A stretch of 64,000 bases of DNA, taken from the NCBI RefSeq assembly GCF_003047105.1, contig NZ_CP028475.1, positions 806,001-870,000 of the forward strand, read 5' to 3'. The translations under genes were made by a program, and so were the position numbers. Origin of the DNA: Celeribacter baekdonensis. GTDB lineage: Bacteria > Pseudomonadota > Alphaproteobacteria > Rhodobacterales > Rhodobacteraceae. Of the stretch, positions 9,499 through 18,738 are shown one piece after another. The notes below the pieces were generated by a model. That model worked only from the letters and a program-made list of their open reading frames with translations, ran no database searches and was not told the DNA's origin. Every line of letters starts with the position of its first letter. Positions within the stretch are counted from its first letter, which is position 1.

Positions 9499-10542
9499 AT
9501 GACGGATGTGATCAAACCTTTGCGCCGGGGCTGGACCACCGGGGCCTGTGCGACGGCGGCGACCCGCGCGGCGTTGATGGCGTTATGGGGCGAAGGATTT
9601 CCCGATAAGGTGCGGATCACCTTGCCCAAAGGCGAGCGGCCGGAATTTGCACTCTCATATCGCGCTGAGGGGGCAGGCTGGGCCGAGGTCGGCATCATCA
9701 AGGACGCGGGGGATGACCCCGATGTCACCCACGGTGCGGAAATTCGTGCGCGTGTTGCTGTGTCATCTGGCGGCGTGGTGTTCAAAGCGGGCGAGGGCGT
9801 CGGCATGGTGACCAAACCCGGCTTGCCGATCCCGCCCGGAGACCCCGCAATCAACCCGGTGCCGCGTCAAATGATGACGGATCAAGTCGCGGAAATGGCA
9901 TCGCGACTGGCCCAATCCCCCGATATTGAAATCACGATTTCGATCCCCGGTGGGGCCGAGATTGCGCAAAAAACATGGAACCCCCGGCTGGGCATCCAAG
10001 GCGGATTGTCGGTTCTGGGCACCACGGGCATTGTGCGACCGTTTTCCTGCGCGGCGTGGATTGCCTCGATCCATCGCGGCATTGATGTGGCGCGCGCCGA
10101 GGGGCTGGCCCATGTGGCCGGCTGCACCGGTGCGACGTCTGAACGGGTGGTGCGCGGGCTGTATGATTTGCCCGAAGGCGCGATGTTGGACATGGGCGAT
10201 TTCGCCGGTGGGATGTTGAAATATCTGGCCAAACACCCGGTGCCACGCGTCACCATCGGCGGCGGCATTGGCAAAATCGCCAAGCTGGCGCAGGGCGAGA
10301 TGGACCTGCATTCCAAACGCGCGCAGGTCGATTTCGACTTTTGGGCCAGTGAGATGAATGACCCGGATCTTGCACAATCGAACACGGCACTGGAGATGTA
10401 TGAGCGATGCGGGGCTGACTTTGCCCGTCTGGTCGCGCAAAAGGCCTTGGCGGCGGTCGACGCGCGGTTTGGTGGAGGAGCCACCACGTTTGACATCGTG
10501 GTGATTGACCGCAAAGGCGAGATTATAGGACAGGCAGAATGA
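9499..10542 (+). CDS. cbiD: cobalt-precorrin-5B C1-methyltransferase
   Basis: Methylates C1 of the contracting corrin ring. The 347-residue protein begins LRRGWTTGACATAATRAAL, the hallmark CbiD N terminus, and has VAGCTGATSERV and IGGGIGKIAKLAQGEMDLHS in the C-terminal half. The ATG at 9499 starts right before the hallmark; upstream codons belong to the 120-bp gap shared with divergent cobA. CbiD is the oxygen-independent-route enzyme, here next to cobK-type reductase. Confidence 0.93.
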   Translation: MTDVIKPLRRGWTTGACATAATRAALMALWGEGFPDKVRITLPKGERPEFALSYRAEGAGWAEVGIIKDAGDDPDVTHGAEIRARVAVSSGGVVFKAGEGVGMVTKPGLPIPPGDPAINPVPRQMMTDQVAEMASRLAQSPDIEITISIPGGAEIAQKTWNPRLGIQGGLSVLGTTGIVRPFSCAAWIASIHRGIDVARAEGLAHVAGCTGATSERVVRGLYDLPEGAMLDMGDFAGGMLKYLAKHPVPRVTIGGGIGKIAKLAQGEMDLHSKRAQVDFDFWASEMNDPDLAQSNTALEMYERCGADFARLVAQKALAAVDARFGGGATTFDIVVIDRKGEIIGQAE

Positions 10543-11276
10543 TCCTTTTATTGGCGGGCACAACGGAAGCGCGCAACCTTGCGGGGTATATGGCGGAGGC
10601 GGGGGTCAAAACCGTGGCCTCCTTGGCCGGGGTGACGCGCGCGCCATTGCCGATGGCGGTGGAGACACGGGTCGGCGGCTTTGGCGGTGACGCCGGGTTT
10701 GAGGCCTATTTGGACAGGGCGGGCATCACCGCGGTGATTGACGCGACCCATCCGTTTGCGGCCAAGATCACCGCCCGCACCGCGCGGATCTGTGCCGCGC
10801 GCGGCCTGCCGTATCTGCGCTATGAGCGGCCCGGTTGGCGCTCGCGTCCAGGGGATGCCTGGCATGAAGTGGCGGATTACGCGGGCTTGTCGGCGATCAT
10901 CCCGGTGGGCGCGCGGGTGTTTTTGGCAACCGGGCGGCAAAGCCTGTCCCAGATGGCGCATTTGGCGGATCGGCATTTGATTTGCCGGGTGATTGACCCA
11001 CCTGAGGGGGCGTTTCCCTATCCGAATGGAGCCTTTGTCATCGGGCGGCCGCCGTTTTCCGAAGACACGGAAATCGAGGCCCTGCGCGCGCTCAACCCCA
11101 ATTGGATGGTGGTGAAAAACGCTGGTGGCGCGTCTGGACGCGCGAAATTGGACGCCGCGCGCCGCCTTGGGATTTCGGTGGCGATGATCGCTCGGCCAGC
11201 GGTGCCTGCGGGGATTGAGCGGCGCGAACAGGTGCTCGATGCGCTGGAATGGGCCGAGGCACATGGGCGCACATAG
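10539..11276 (+). CDS. cobK: precorrin-6A reductase
   Basis: NAD(P)H-dependent reduction of the precorrin-6A macrocycle. The 245-residue protein starts ILLLAGTTEARNLAGYM, contains IDATHPFAAKITARTARICA and ends with the VKNAGGASGRAKLDAARRL segment typical of CobK/CbiJ. It overlaps cbiD by 4 bp (ATGA) and runs into the glycosylase gene, so these three genes form one transcription unit. Confidence 0.93.
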   Translation: MILLLAGTTEARNLAGYMAEAGVKTVASLAGVTRAPLPMAVETRVGGFGGDAGFEAYLDRAGITAVIDATHPFAAKITARTARICAARGLPYLRYERPGWRSRPGDAWHEVADYAGLSAIIPVGARVFLATGRQSLSQMAHLADRHLICRVIDPPEGAFPYPNGAFVIGRPPFSEDTEIEALRALNPNWMVVKNAGGASGRAKLDAARRLGISVAMIARPAVPAGIERREQVLDALEWAEAHGRT

Positions 11277-11895
11277 GATCATCACCTGCGCTGCCGATGT
11301 CTCCGAAGGGGCCGCGTGGCTGGCCGGGTATGACCCGCGTTTTGCTCAGGCCTTGACCCTGACCGGGCCTTTGCCACTCAGACGCAACAAAGACGGGTTC
11401 GAACCCCTTTTCGCTGCGATTGTCAGCCAACAAATCTCCGTCGCTGCCGCCAATGGCATCTGGGCGCGGCTCAAAGCCGCCAAACTGACCGGGCCGCGTA
11501 AGATTATGTGGGCCCGCGAGGACGAACTGCGCACCTGTGGCCTGTCGCGGCAAAAGGTGCGCTATGCCAAAGCCTTGGCCGAGGCGCGGATTGATTTTCG
11601 CGCACTCAGGGACGCACCGACACGCGATGTGATTGCCACGCTGGTTGATGTGCCGGGGATTGGCGTGTGGACCGCTGAAATTTACGCGATGTTCTCATTG
11701 GGTCATGCCGATGTCTTTGCGCCCGGTGATTTGGCGCTGCAAGAAGCGGCAAAGATCCTGTTTGATCTGCCGGAGCGGCCAAAGGAGCGGGTCATGCGGC
11801 AGATGGCCGAAGACTGGACCCCATGGCGCGCGGTTGCGGCGCGGCTGCTTTGGGCCTACTACCGGGTGCAGAAACAGCGCGAAGGCGTGCGGTGA
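11263..11895 (+). CDS. alkA: AlkA-like DNA-3-methyladenine glycosylase II
   Basis: Base-excision glycosylase of the HhH-GPD superfamily for alkylated purines. The 210-residue protein has the helix-hairpin-helix at LVDVPGIGVWTAEIYAMF and the catalytic aspartate in FAPGDLALQ. The start overlaps the cobK stop by 14 bp; a start at 11215 would read deep into cobK. There is no obvious functional tie to B12, so cotranscription may be incidental. Confidence 0.9.
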   Translation: MGAHRIITCAADVSEGAAWLAGYDPRFAQALTLTGPLPLRRNKDGFEPLFAAIVSQQISVAAANGIWARLKAAKLTGPRKIMWAREDELRTCGLSRQKVRYAKALAEARIDFRALRDAPTRDVIATLVDVPGIGVWTAEIYAMFSLGHADVFAPGDLALQEAAKILFDLPERPKERVMRQMAEDWTPWRAVAARLLWAYYRVQKQREGVR

Positions 11896-11922
11896 GACGT
11901 GATTTGAGACAGGGGATGTGAC

Positions 11923-12600
11923 GTGACCAATCTGACCAACCATATGAAAGACAGCCTGTCGGGCCGGGTGAATTCCATTGTCGTGTTCGTGCATGGCTAT
12001 GGCGCGGATGGCAAAGACCTTTTGGGGCTGGCGGACCCTTTGGGCGAACATATGCCCGATACGGTGTTTTTCTCGCCGGATGCGCCGGAGCGCTGCACCG
12101 GAAATCCGATGGGATACCAATGGTTTCCGATCCCTTGGATTGATGGCTCCTCCGAGGAGGAGTCACGCGACGGGATGATGCGCGCAGTCGATGAATTGAA
12201 TGATTATCTCGACAATATCATGGTCGATTACGGCATCGAGGCCGATCAATTGGCGCTCGTTGGCTTTTCCCAAGGCACGATGATGTCGCTGCATGTTGCG
12301 CCTCGTCGCGAGGATGCGATGGCCTGTGTTGTCGGCTTCTCGGGCCGCCTTTTGGAACCTGAAATGCTCGGAGACGAGATGCGGGTGAAAATGCCGGTGT
12401 TGTTGCTGCATGGCGATGAGGACGACGTCGTGCCGCCGCAAGCGCTGCCCGAAGCCGGTCAGGCGTTGCAGGACGCGGGGTTTGAAACCTACGCCCATAT
12501 CATGCGCGGCACGGGACACGGGATTTCGCCGGATGGGCTTTCCGTGGCCTTGGCGTTTTTGCGTGAAAAACTGGGCTATGACGTGCCTGCCAAAGGTTAA
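11923..12600 (+). CDS. phospholipase/carboxylesterase family alpha/beta hydrolase
   Basis: A 225-residue cytoplasmic serine hydrolase of the acyl-protein-thioesterase/carboxylesterase family. The oxyanion region is VVFVHGYGADGKDL, the nucleophile elbow is GFSQGTMMSLH, and the acid and histidine lie in LLLHGDEDDVVP and GTGHGISPDG. It follows alkA by 27 bp. The natural substrate is unknown. Confidence 0.9.
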   Translation: MTNLTNHMKDSLSGRVNSIVVFVHGYGADGKDLLGLADPLGEHMPDTVFFSPDAPERCTGNPMGYQWFPIPWIDGSSEEESRDGMMRAVDELNDYLDNIMVDYGIEADQLALVGFSQGTMMSLHVAPRREDAMACVVGFSGRLLEPEMLGDEMRVKMPVLLLHGDEDDVVPPQALPEAGQALQDAGFETYAHIMRGTGHGISPDGLSVALAFLREKLGYDVPAKG

Positions 12601-12660
12601 AGTCGTCATTTTGATGTTTTATCGGCGGAAATTAGCGCTCTTTTCATCTTTTGCGCCAAA

Positions 12661-12684
12661 GCTGGACCTGCAGAGAGGTCCAGC
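12661..12684. other. 9-bp perfect hairpin after the esterase gene
   Basis: GCTGGACCT and AGGTCCAGC pair around a 6-base loop, 60 bp after the esterase stop. No T-run follows, so it is not a standard intrinsic terminator. It may stabilise the 3' end or pause transcription before the small gene at 12743. Confidence 0.5.
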
Positions 12685-12742
12685 CCCTTGACCCCGGGCC
12701 TTTGGGTGTTACATTTCTATCAATAGCTAGGAGGGCTTAAAA

Positions 12743-12883
12743 ATGGACCTGATCATGACCACCGCAATCGCCTTTGGTGCAACTGCTGTCATGGTGGCCT
12801 ATGCCCTCATCTCGAAGTCTCAGCATCCGACTGAGCAACGTCTCCCTATCCGCATCCGCGTTGAGGACCGTCGCAAGCGCTAA
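12743..12883 (+). CDS. 46-residue membrane peptide overlapping the ABC-F gene
   Basis: Begins MDLIMTTAIAFGATAVMVAY (one hydrophobic helix) and ends in a basic tail rich in arginine. It has one of the best ribosome-binding sites in the region (TAGGAGGG) 9 bases before the ATG, and GC-rich third codon positions. It overlaps the beginning of the ABC-F frame by about 80 bases in another frame, so it may be an independent small protein or a translated leader that couples to the ABC-F gene. I do not recognise a family. Confidence 0.6.
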   Translation: MDLIMTTAIAFGATAVMVAYALISKSQHPTEQRLPIRIRVEDRRKR

Positions 12884-14459
12884 AGCGTCCGCGACCGCCC
12901 GATCGGTCGACCGCCCGACTGTCCGGCGGGCATTTGATCTCACGCTTGGCCCCGGTGTGACCGGGCTTGTTGGGCGCAATGGATCGGGGAAATCCACAGT
13001 TTTAAATTTCATCGCGGGCCGGATTGGCGCGCCTTTGGTGACGGGTTTATGCACCTGTTCCCATCCTGTGCGGCTGTTGGATCAACAGGCCGCGCTCTCG
13101 GTGCGTGTGATGGATCTCTTCGGGGTTTCGGAGCCGCTCATGGATTTGCGTCGCGCTGTGCGGGGTGAACCGACCAAAGCGGCGTTCGAGGCGATAGATT
13201 GGGCCCTCGAAGAGCGGCTTTGGGCGCAGCTTGATCGGTTCGGCCTGTCGGATGTGGAGCTCAGCCGCACGCTCGGTGCGCTGTCCGGCGGTCAACAGCT
13301 TCGCGCCCGTTTGGCGGCGTTGTTTTTTGAGGCGCCGGAGATTGTTCTCCTTGATGAGCCGACCAATGCATTGGACCGGGACGGGCAGGCGATGGTGGCG
13401 CAGGCTCTGCGCGACCACAGTCGCATTCATGGCGGCATCGCGCTCGTCGCCAGCCATGATCGTCAGCTTTTGGATCACATGGACCGGATTGTGTCGTTAG
13501 ACCCGGACGGTGGCGTCACGGTGTTTGGCGGTGGCTGGACGGCGTTCGCGGCGGCACGGGACGCGGATTTGGCGCGGCTGCAACAGGCGTCCACGCGCAT
13601 ACAGCGTCAGGAAAAGCAGAGCGAGGCAAAACGGCGCGAGGCCGCCGCGCGTCAAGACCGCCGGGCCCGCCAAGGGCGACAGCTCCGCGACGGGTCGCAG
13701 TCGAAAATGCTTTTGGACAAGGCCAAAGAGGGCGCGCAAAACAGTGCGTCGGCGCGGATCTCGGCAGAAAGGCGCAAACTGGCGGCGCAGGAGGGCAAGC
13801 AGGCAGAGATCGCCCGTCAGATCGAGGTCAAAACCCCGGTGCATATGGATTTTCCCGAGGTTTCTCTGCCGCCATCAAAGCAGATTTTACAACTTGAAGA
13901 TGCGGTGTTTGCGGTTGGGGGTCAGCACATTGGGCCGATCAATCTGAGCATGGTCGGCCCGGCGCGGTTGCGCGTCTCTGGGCCAAACGGGGCCGGGAAA
14001 TCAACGCTTTTGCGGGCGGTTGCCGGGGAAATTGCACCGATTTCGGGGCAAGTGACCCGATCCGTGTCCTGTGCGGTTCTGGATCAAAATGGCGGGTTTT
14101 CCGAAGAGTCTGGGTCTTTGATCGCGGCTGCGGAACAGGCCTTTCCAACGCTTGCCAAAGCACAGATGCGCGCATGTCTGGCCCGCGCCGGGTTTCGCGG
14201 CGATGCGGTTCATGCGCCGGTACAGGGGCTGTCGGGGGGTGAAAAGATGCGTGCGAGGATTGCGCTTTTGGGCGCGGGGCCTGAGGTGCCACCGCTTTTA
14301 CTGCTTGATGAACCGACAAATCACCTTGATCTCACGGCCCTTGAGGCGCTTGAGATTGGGGTGTCACACTGGCGTGGTGCGATGATTGTGGTGACGCATG
14401 ATGACGTGTTTGCCCAAAAAATGGCGTTTACGGGAGAGGTTTCGGGCCCCTTTGCTTAA
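12801..14459 (+). CDS. ABC-F family ATPase
   Basis: Soluble protein with two ATP-binding cassettes and no membrane domain; ABC-F proteins act on ribosomes. First cassette: GLVGRNGSGKST, LSGGQQLRARLAALFF, LLDEPTNALD. A charged arginine/glutamine-rich linker follows at about residues 240-340. Second cassette: VSGPNGAGKSTLLRAVAG, LSGGEKMRARIALL, LLDEPTNHLDL. The start is uncertain: ATG 12801 gives LSIRLSNVSLS, the usual first strand, but then an unusually long Ala/Ser stretch before FDLTLGPG. The role (translation factor versus antibiotic protection) cannot be decided. Confidence 0.85.
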   Translation: MPSSRSLSIRLSNVSLSASALRTVASAKASATARSVDRPTVRRAFDLTLGPGVTGLVGRNGSGKSTVLNFIAGRIGAPLVTGLCTCSHPVRLLDQQAALSVRVMDLFGVSEPLMDLRRAVRGEPTKAAFEAIDWALEERLWAQLDRFGLSDVELSRTLGALSGGQQLRARLAALFFEAPEIVLLDEPTNALDRDGQAMVAQALRDHSRIHGGIALVASHDRQLLDHMDRIVSLDPDGGVTVFGGGWTAFAAARDADLARLQQASTRIQRQEKQSEAKRREAAARQDRRARQGRQLRDGSQSKMLLDKAKEGAQNSASARISAERRKLAAQEGKQAEIARQIEVKTPVHMDFPEVSLPPSKQILQLEDAVFAVGGQHIGPINLSMVGPARLRVSGPNGAGKSTLLRAVAGEIAPISGQVTRSVSCAVLDQNGGFSEESGSLIAAAEQAFPTLAKAQMRACLARAGFRGDAVHAPVQGLSGGEKMRARIALLGAGPEVPPLLLLDEPTNHLDLTALEALEIGVSHWRGAMIVVTHDDVFAQKMAFTGEVSGPFA

Positions 14460-14648
14460 ACTCTGGGCCAGATGTGCGCGCGTCCCGTCACAGAGGCGTC
14501 ACGAATACGCGATAAAACGTAGGAGAACGGACTACATATATACAGGGGCTTGTCAGGTTTAAGCCGCGATATATAGTGGAGATATATGAGGGACGGGGTG
14601 TCCCGTCCTTGAACCCAGATGGTCGCAAGGCAGGATTGGTGCGTGAGG

Positions 14649-15233
14649 ATGGACGGAGATTTCAGAACACATTTTGTGCGTGAACCGAATGCGGTGAAGG
14701 CTCATTCCGCCTTGGTGCTCAATGCGGATTATCGGCCTTTGTCCTACTACCCGCTGTCGCTTTGGCCGTGGCAAGAAGCGGTGAAGGCGGTGTTTTTGGA
14801 CCGGGTGGATATTGTCGCCGAATATGACGATTACGTGCACAGTCCGAGTTGCAGGATCAAAATCCCCTCTGTTGTCGTCCTTAAAGATTATGTCAAACCT
14901 CAAAAGCGCGTGGCCTTCACGCGCTTTAATTTGTTTTTAAGGGATGAATTTTGCTGCCAATACTGCGGCTCACGCGGCGATTTGACCTTTGACCATGTGA
15001 TCCCGCGCGCCCGTGGTGGGATTACGTCTTGGGAAAATGTGGTGGCGGCCTGTTCGCCATGTAACCTGAAGAAAGGGTCAAAATCCCTGCGTCAGGTGGG
15101 CATGTCTTTGCGCAAACCGCCACGCCCGCCGGTGTCCGAGGAGTTGCGCAATATGGGGCGGAAATTTCCGCCAAACCATTTGCACGAAAGCTGGATCGAC
15201 TATCTCTATTGGGACAGCGAATTGGACGCCTGA
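14649..15233 (+). CDS. HNH endonuclease domain protein
   Basis: A 194-residue protein with an HNH nuclease fold: the zinc cysteines are CQYCG and CSPCN, and the catalytic strand is LTFDHVIPRARGG. The N-terminal part (ALVLNADYRPLSYYPLSLWPW) is typical of a widespread bacterial HNH family with no defined role. ATG 14649 follows GTGAGG; an in-frame start lies at 14619. No restriction methylase is nearby, so a restriction role is not supported. The 190 bp upstream hold an AT-rich stretch and an imperfect hairpin at 14590-14611. Confidence 0.85.
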   Translation: MDGDFRTHFVREPNAVKAHSALVLNADYRPLSYYPLSLWPWQEAVKAVFLDRVDIVAEYDDYVHSPSCRIKIPSVVVLKDYVKPQKRVAFTRFNLFLRDEFCCQYCGSRGDLTFDHVIPRARGGITSWENVVAACSPCNLKKGSKSLRQVGMSLRKPPRPPVSEELRNMGRKFPPNHLHESWIDYLYWDSELDA

Positions 15234-15249
15234 GCCTTTGGAGGCGACA

Positions 15250-16272
15250 TCAAGCCGAACAGGACGCCCCACCCAAGACACAGAATTTCGCACAATGCGG
15301 ATGATTGAGCGCCACCTCGCCAGAGGCCTCGCGCAAGGTCGCGCCCAGTTCAAATTCCGGCGCGTAGGGCAAGAGCGTACAGGCCACAACCGACGGCTCA
15401 GCCCCTTTGCGTTTGACCACCATCCGGCTTGAGGCGCACATCACATCGCGCGGCGATTTATGCAGGATGCCCCAACAGGCGGTGGTGATTTCAGGCACTT
15501 CGACGGACATGTCCATTTCGGGAAAAATCACTGTTTTTGCGGGGTGTTGCGCGTCGATCTTATAGTCACGTTCGGCAAAGAGACGGGCAAATCCGGCCCG
15601 CGCCTCGGCCTCGGTTTCATGCCAAAGCGAACGGGCCGCCACCGCGAGCGTCAGTCCCGCATCCCGCGCCCAATCCATACCGGCCAAGGTCTTTTGAAAA
15701 CTGCCCGCGCCGCGCATTTCGTCATGGTTGGTCTCGGACCAATGATCCAGCGACACCCGCAGCGTCAGCTTGCCGGGAAAGTCACGTTCCAAGGCCACCA
15801 GCCCGGTTTTGACATGCGGGCGCTGCATCGGCTGCATCGCATTGGTCAGGATCAAGACCTCATAGCCCCGCACAAGGGCCGCCCGCGCCATAGAGATCAT
15901 ATCCGGGTTCATAAAAGGCTCGCCGCCGGTAAAGGCAATCTCGCGCAGACCCCAATCTAAGCTGTCAAGCTCGGACAAATACGCGTTGATCTCCGCGGTC
16001 GTGAGGTAAGCAAGCGCATCATTGGTCGGCGAGCTGTCGATATAACAATTGACGCAGGTGATATTGCACAAGGTGCCCGTATTGAACCACAGGGTTTGCG
16101 GATCAGTGAGGGCGACCGTGGCCCGTGCCTCGCCTTTGGCGGTCCATTTGGGGTCTTGGAATTTGCCGAGATTGGCGGCCCGGAGCGGGGCGTCCACGTC
16201 TTGCATTATGTCTTTCGTCGCGTCTTTCATAAAAGTCTCTGCGGGCTTTCTGGTCAGGGCTGCGGGTTTCAT
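15250..16272 (-). CDS. radical SAM protein with C-terminal cysteine cluster
   Basis: A 340-residue iron-sulfur enzyme. The 4Fe-4S motif is CNITCVNCYI, a CxxxCxxC signature, followed by FTGGEPFMNP, the SAM-binding GGE motif. Several cysteines in the last 90 residues (CWGILH, CASSR, CTLLPY, HCAKFCVLGGASC) suggest a second, SPASM/Twitch-like cluster. The substrate is unknown. Starts at 16272 and 16230 are both possible. It is convergent with the HNH gene and divergent from zwf. Confidence 0.85.
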   Translation of the reverse strand: MKPAALTRKPAETFMKDATKDIMQDVDAPLRAANLGKFQDPKWTAKGEARATVALTDPQTLWFNTGTLCNITCVNCYIDSSPTNDALAYLTTAEINAYLSELDSLDWGLREIAFTGGEPFMNPDMISMARAALVRGYEVLILTNAMQPMQRPHVKTGLVALERDFPGKLTLRVSLDHWSETNHDEMRGAGSFQKTLAGMDWARDAGLTLAVAARSLWHETEAEARAGFARLFAERDYKIDAQHPAKTVIFPEMDMSVEVPEITTACWGILHKSPRDVMCASSRMVVKRKGAEPSVVACTLLPYAPEFELGATLREASGEVALNHPHCAKFCVLGGASCSA

Positions 16273-16413
16273 CAGGCTAAAGCCTCAGCGCCGTTGTGAA
16301 AAGAGCGCACAATGGGATGCACGGGGATGTGAATTGTTGCTTTGGCAAAACTCAGGCTTGAGAGGGGGCAAAGCGGTGCTAGACTCTGAGGCGCTGTCGC
16401 GGTAAATGAACCA

Positions 16414-16427
16414 CGTTAGCGCTAACG
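16414..16427. promoter_or_regulatory. LacI-family operator upstream of zwf
   Basis: CGTTAGCGCTAACG is a perfect 14-bp palindrome 41 bp before the zwf start. The TTAGCGCTAA core with a central CG is the classic LacI-family operator form and is common before sugar catabolism genes in Rhodobacterales. No LacI gene lies in the window, so the regulator must be elsewhere. Confidence 0.8.
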
Positions 16428-16468
16428 CCTCATAAGCCCCCATGCTGCGGGCCGAAAGGAACAGACAT

Positions 16469-17923
16469 ATGGCTTCTCGCGTCATTCCGGTCGAGGATTT
16501 CGACCTCGTGATTTTTGGTGGTACGGGCGATTTGGCCCGGCGGAAAATTCTGCCCGGTCTGTATCGCCGGTTTTGCTCTGGCCAAATGCCGGAAACCGCG
16601 CGGATCATCGGTGCGGCACGGTCCGAACATGACACCGCAGAGTTCCGTCAGATCGTGCGCGACGCGATCCGCGAATTTTCAAAAAAGAACGAGTGCGATG
16701 ACGCCTTGATCGGCGCGTTTTTGGAACGGCTGCATTACGTTCAGGTCGATGCCAAGGGCGAGGATGGCTGGGGCGAGCTGCACGATTTGATGCGCAAAGA
16801 TGTGGTGAAAGCCTATTATTTCTCGGTCGCACCAAGCCTGTTTGGTGATTTGGCCGAGCGGCTGCAAGCCCACGGCATTGCCGACGATGAGGCGCGCATC
16901 GTGGTTGAAAAACCCTTTGGTCGGGATCTGGCCAGCGCCAAAAAGCTCAACCAAGACCTCGCCAAACATTTCGACGAAACACAGATTTACCGCATCGACC
17001 ATTATCTTGGCAAAGAGACGGTGCAAAACCTGATGGCCGTGCGCTTTGGCAACATCCTGTTTGAGCCGCTGTGGAATTCGCAATACGTCGATCACATTCA
17101 AATCACCGTGGCCGAGACCGTCGGCGTCGGCGGGCGTGGCGAATATTATGACAAATCGGGTGCGATGCGCGACATGGTGCAAAACCACCTGATGCAGCTG
17201 TTGTGCCTGATCGCGATGGAGCCACCCTCGCGGTTTGACCCGGATGCGGTGCGTGACGAAAAGCTCAAAGTCATCCGGGCGCTGGAGCCGATTGACCATC
17301 ACCACATCGTGCGTGGTCAATATGATGCCACCGACACTGAACCGTCCTACCGCCAAGACGCTGGCGATCCACGTTCGCGCACGGAAAGTTTCATCGCTTT
17401 GCGCTGTATGATTTCCAACTGGCGGTGGGCAGGCACGCCGTTCTATTTGCGCACCGGCAAAAAGCTTAAAGCCCGCACCTCTGAGATCGCCGTGGTGTTC
17501 AAAGACGCGCCGCATTCGATCTTTGGCGAAGAGGCCGGGCGTCACGCCAATGTGCTCTCCATTCGGTTGCAACCGAATGAGGGCATGACGTTGAAAGTGA
17601 CGATCAAAGAGCCGGGGCCGGGCGGGATGCGGCTGATTGATGTGCCGCTCGACATGACCTTTGCCGATGCGTTGGGCGAGGAAGCGGATGACATTCCAGA
17701 CGCCTATGAACGGCTGATCATGGATGTTATTCGCGGCAACCAAACCCTGTTTATGCGCGGCGATGAGGTGCAGGCGGCCTGGGCCTGGACCGATCCTTTG
17801 ATTGAGGGCTGGGAGGCGCGTTCTGATGTGCCGAAACATTACGACGCCTATTCCTCTGGCCCTGATGATGCGGCGATGATGCTTCACCGCGAAGGGCGGC
17901 GCTGGCGGGAGATCAAGGAATGA
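16469..17923 (+). CDS. zwf: glucose-6-phosphate dehydrogenase
   Basis: NADP-dependent oxidation of glucose 6-phosphate, first step of the Entner-Doudoroff and oxidative pentose phosphate routes. The 484-residue protein shows the nucleotide-binding [14 protein letters not shown] and the active-site [15 protein letters not shown]. An AAAGGA site precedes the ATG at 16469. First gene of zwf-pgl-pgi, with the LacI-type operator in its promoter region. Confidence 0.97.
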   Translation: MASRVIPVEDFDLVIFGGTGDLARRKILPGLYRRFCSGQMPETARIIGAARSEHDTAEFRQIVRDAIREFSKKNECDDALIGAFLERLHYVQVDAKGEDGWGELHDLMRKDVVKAYYFSVAPSLFGDLAERLQAHGIADDEARIVVEKPFGRDLASAKKLNQDLAKHFDETQIYRIDHYLGKETVQNLMAVRFGNILFEPLWNSQYVDHIQITVAETVGVGGRGEYYDKSGAMRDMVQNHLMQLLCLIAMEPPSRFDPDAVRDEKLKVIRALEPIDHHHIVRGQYDATDTEPSYRQDAGDPRSRTESFIALRCMISNWRWAGTPFYLRTGKKLKARTSEIAVVFKDAPHSIFGEEAGRHANVLSIRLQPNEGMTLKVTIKEPGPGGMRLIDVPLDMTFADALGEEADDIPDAYERLIMDVIRGNQTLFMRGDEVQAAWAWTDPLIEGWEARSDVPKHYDAYSSGPDDAAMMLHREGRRWREIKE

Positions 17924-18591
17924 GCTTTCTTGAATATCCCGACCGCGAGGTGATGCAGCTTGATCTGGCCAATAAGATTGCCGGAGAATTGCGCAGTGCT
18001 TTGGATCATCAAGACCGGGTAAGTTTTTGCGTCTCCGGCGGCTCCACACCGGGTCCGGTGTTTGACACGCTCTCGGATGTAAGCCTGGACTGGGACCGGG
18101 TGGATGTGTTGCTCAATGACGAACGTTGGGTGCCGGAGACATCGGAGCGCTCCAACACCGCCATGCTCAAACGCCGTCTTTTGGTGAACAAAGCGGCAAG
18201 TGCCCGGCTCATTCCGCTTTATGCCGATGTGCCGACACCCGAAGAGGGCTTGGCCGGATTGATGCCCGCGATAGAGGCGATTTTGCCGTTCAATGTGCTG
18301 CTCTTGGGCATGGGCGACGATATGCACACCGCAAGCCTGTTTCCCGGTGCCGATCAATTGGACTTGGCGCTCTCGGATGCGTCTCCGACGCTTTTGGCGA
18401 TGCGCGCCCCCGGTGCGCCGGAACCCCGGATCACCCTGTCGGCGAACGCGCTTAAAACCGCGATTTCGACCCATATTCTGATCACGGGACAAGGCAAACG
18501 CAGCGCCTACGAAGCCGCGCGGGATCTGTCGGCGCAGGAGGCTCCCGTGTCGGTGTTTTTGCCCCAAGCGACCGTTCATTGGGCACCCTGA
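17920..18591 (+). CDS. pgl: 6-phosphogluconolactonase
   Basis: Hydrolyses the zwf product to 6-phosphogluconate. A 223-residue protein of the DevB/NagB family with FCVSGGSTPGPVFDTL, LNDERWVPETSERSN and LLGMGDDMHTASLFPG. Its ATG overlaps the zwf stop by 4 bp, indicating coupled translation. Confidence 0.95.
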   Translation: MSFLEYPDREVMQLDLANKIAGELRSALDHQDRVSFCVSGGSTPGPVFDTLSDVSLDWDRVDVLLNDERWVPETSERSNTAMLKRRLLVNKAASARLIPLYADVPTPEEGLAGLMPAIEAILPFNVLLLGMGDDMHTASLFPGADQLDLALSDASPTLLAMRAPGAPEPRITLSANALKTAISTHILITGQGKRSAYEAARDLSAQEAPVSVFLPQATVHWAP

Positions 18592-18738
18592 TCATTTCGG
18601 GGGCCTTGGGCGGAAAAGAAACCCCCACAAGGGTCGGTTTTAAGAAGCCCTTAGCAAGATTGAAACAAATCCAGTATAGCTGAGGTGATGCAAGGGTTTG
18701 ACGGTCCGGTCAAATCTATGCCACCCAAAGGAGACGAC

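Noticed and set aside
14649..15233. HNH gene as part of a restriction-modification or homing system
   Set aside because: No methyltransferase, intron or specificity gene is nearby, and the protein matches a widespread housekeeping-like HNH family.
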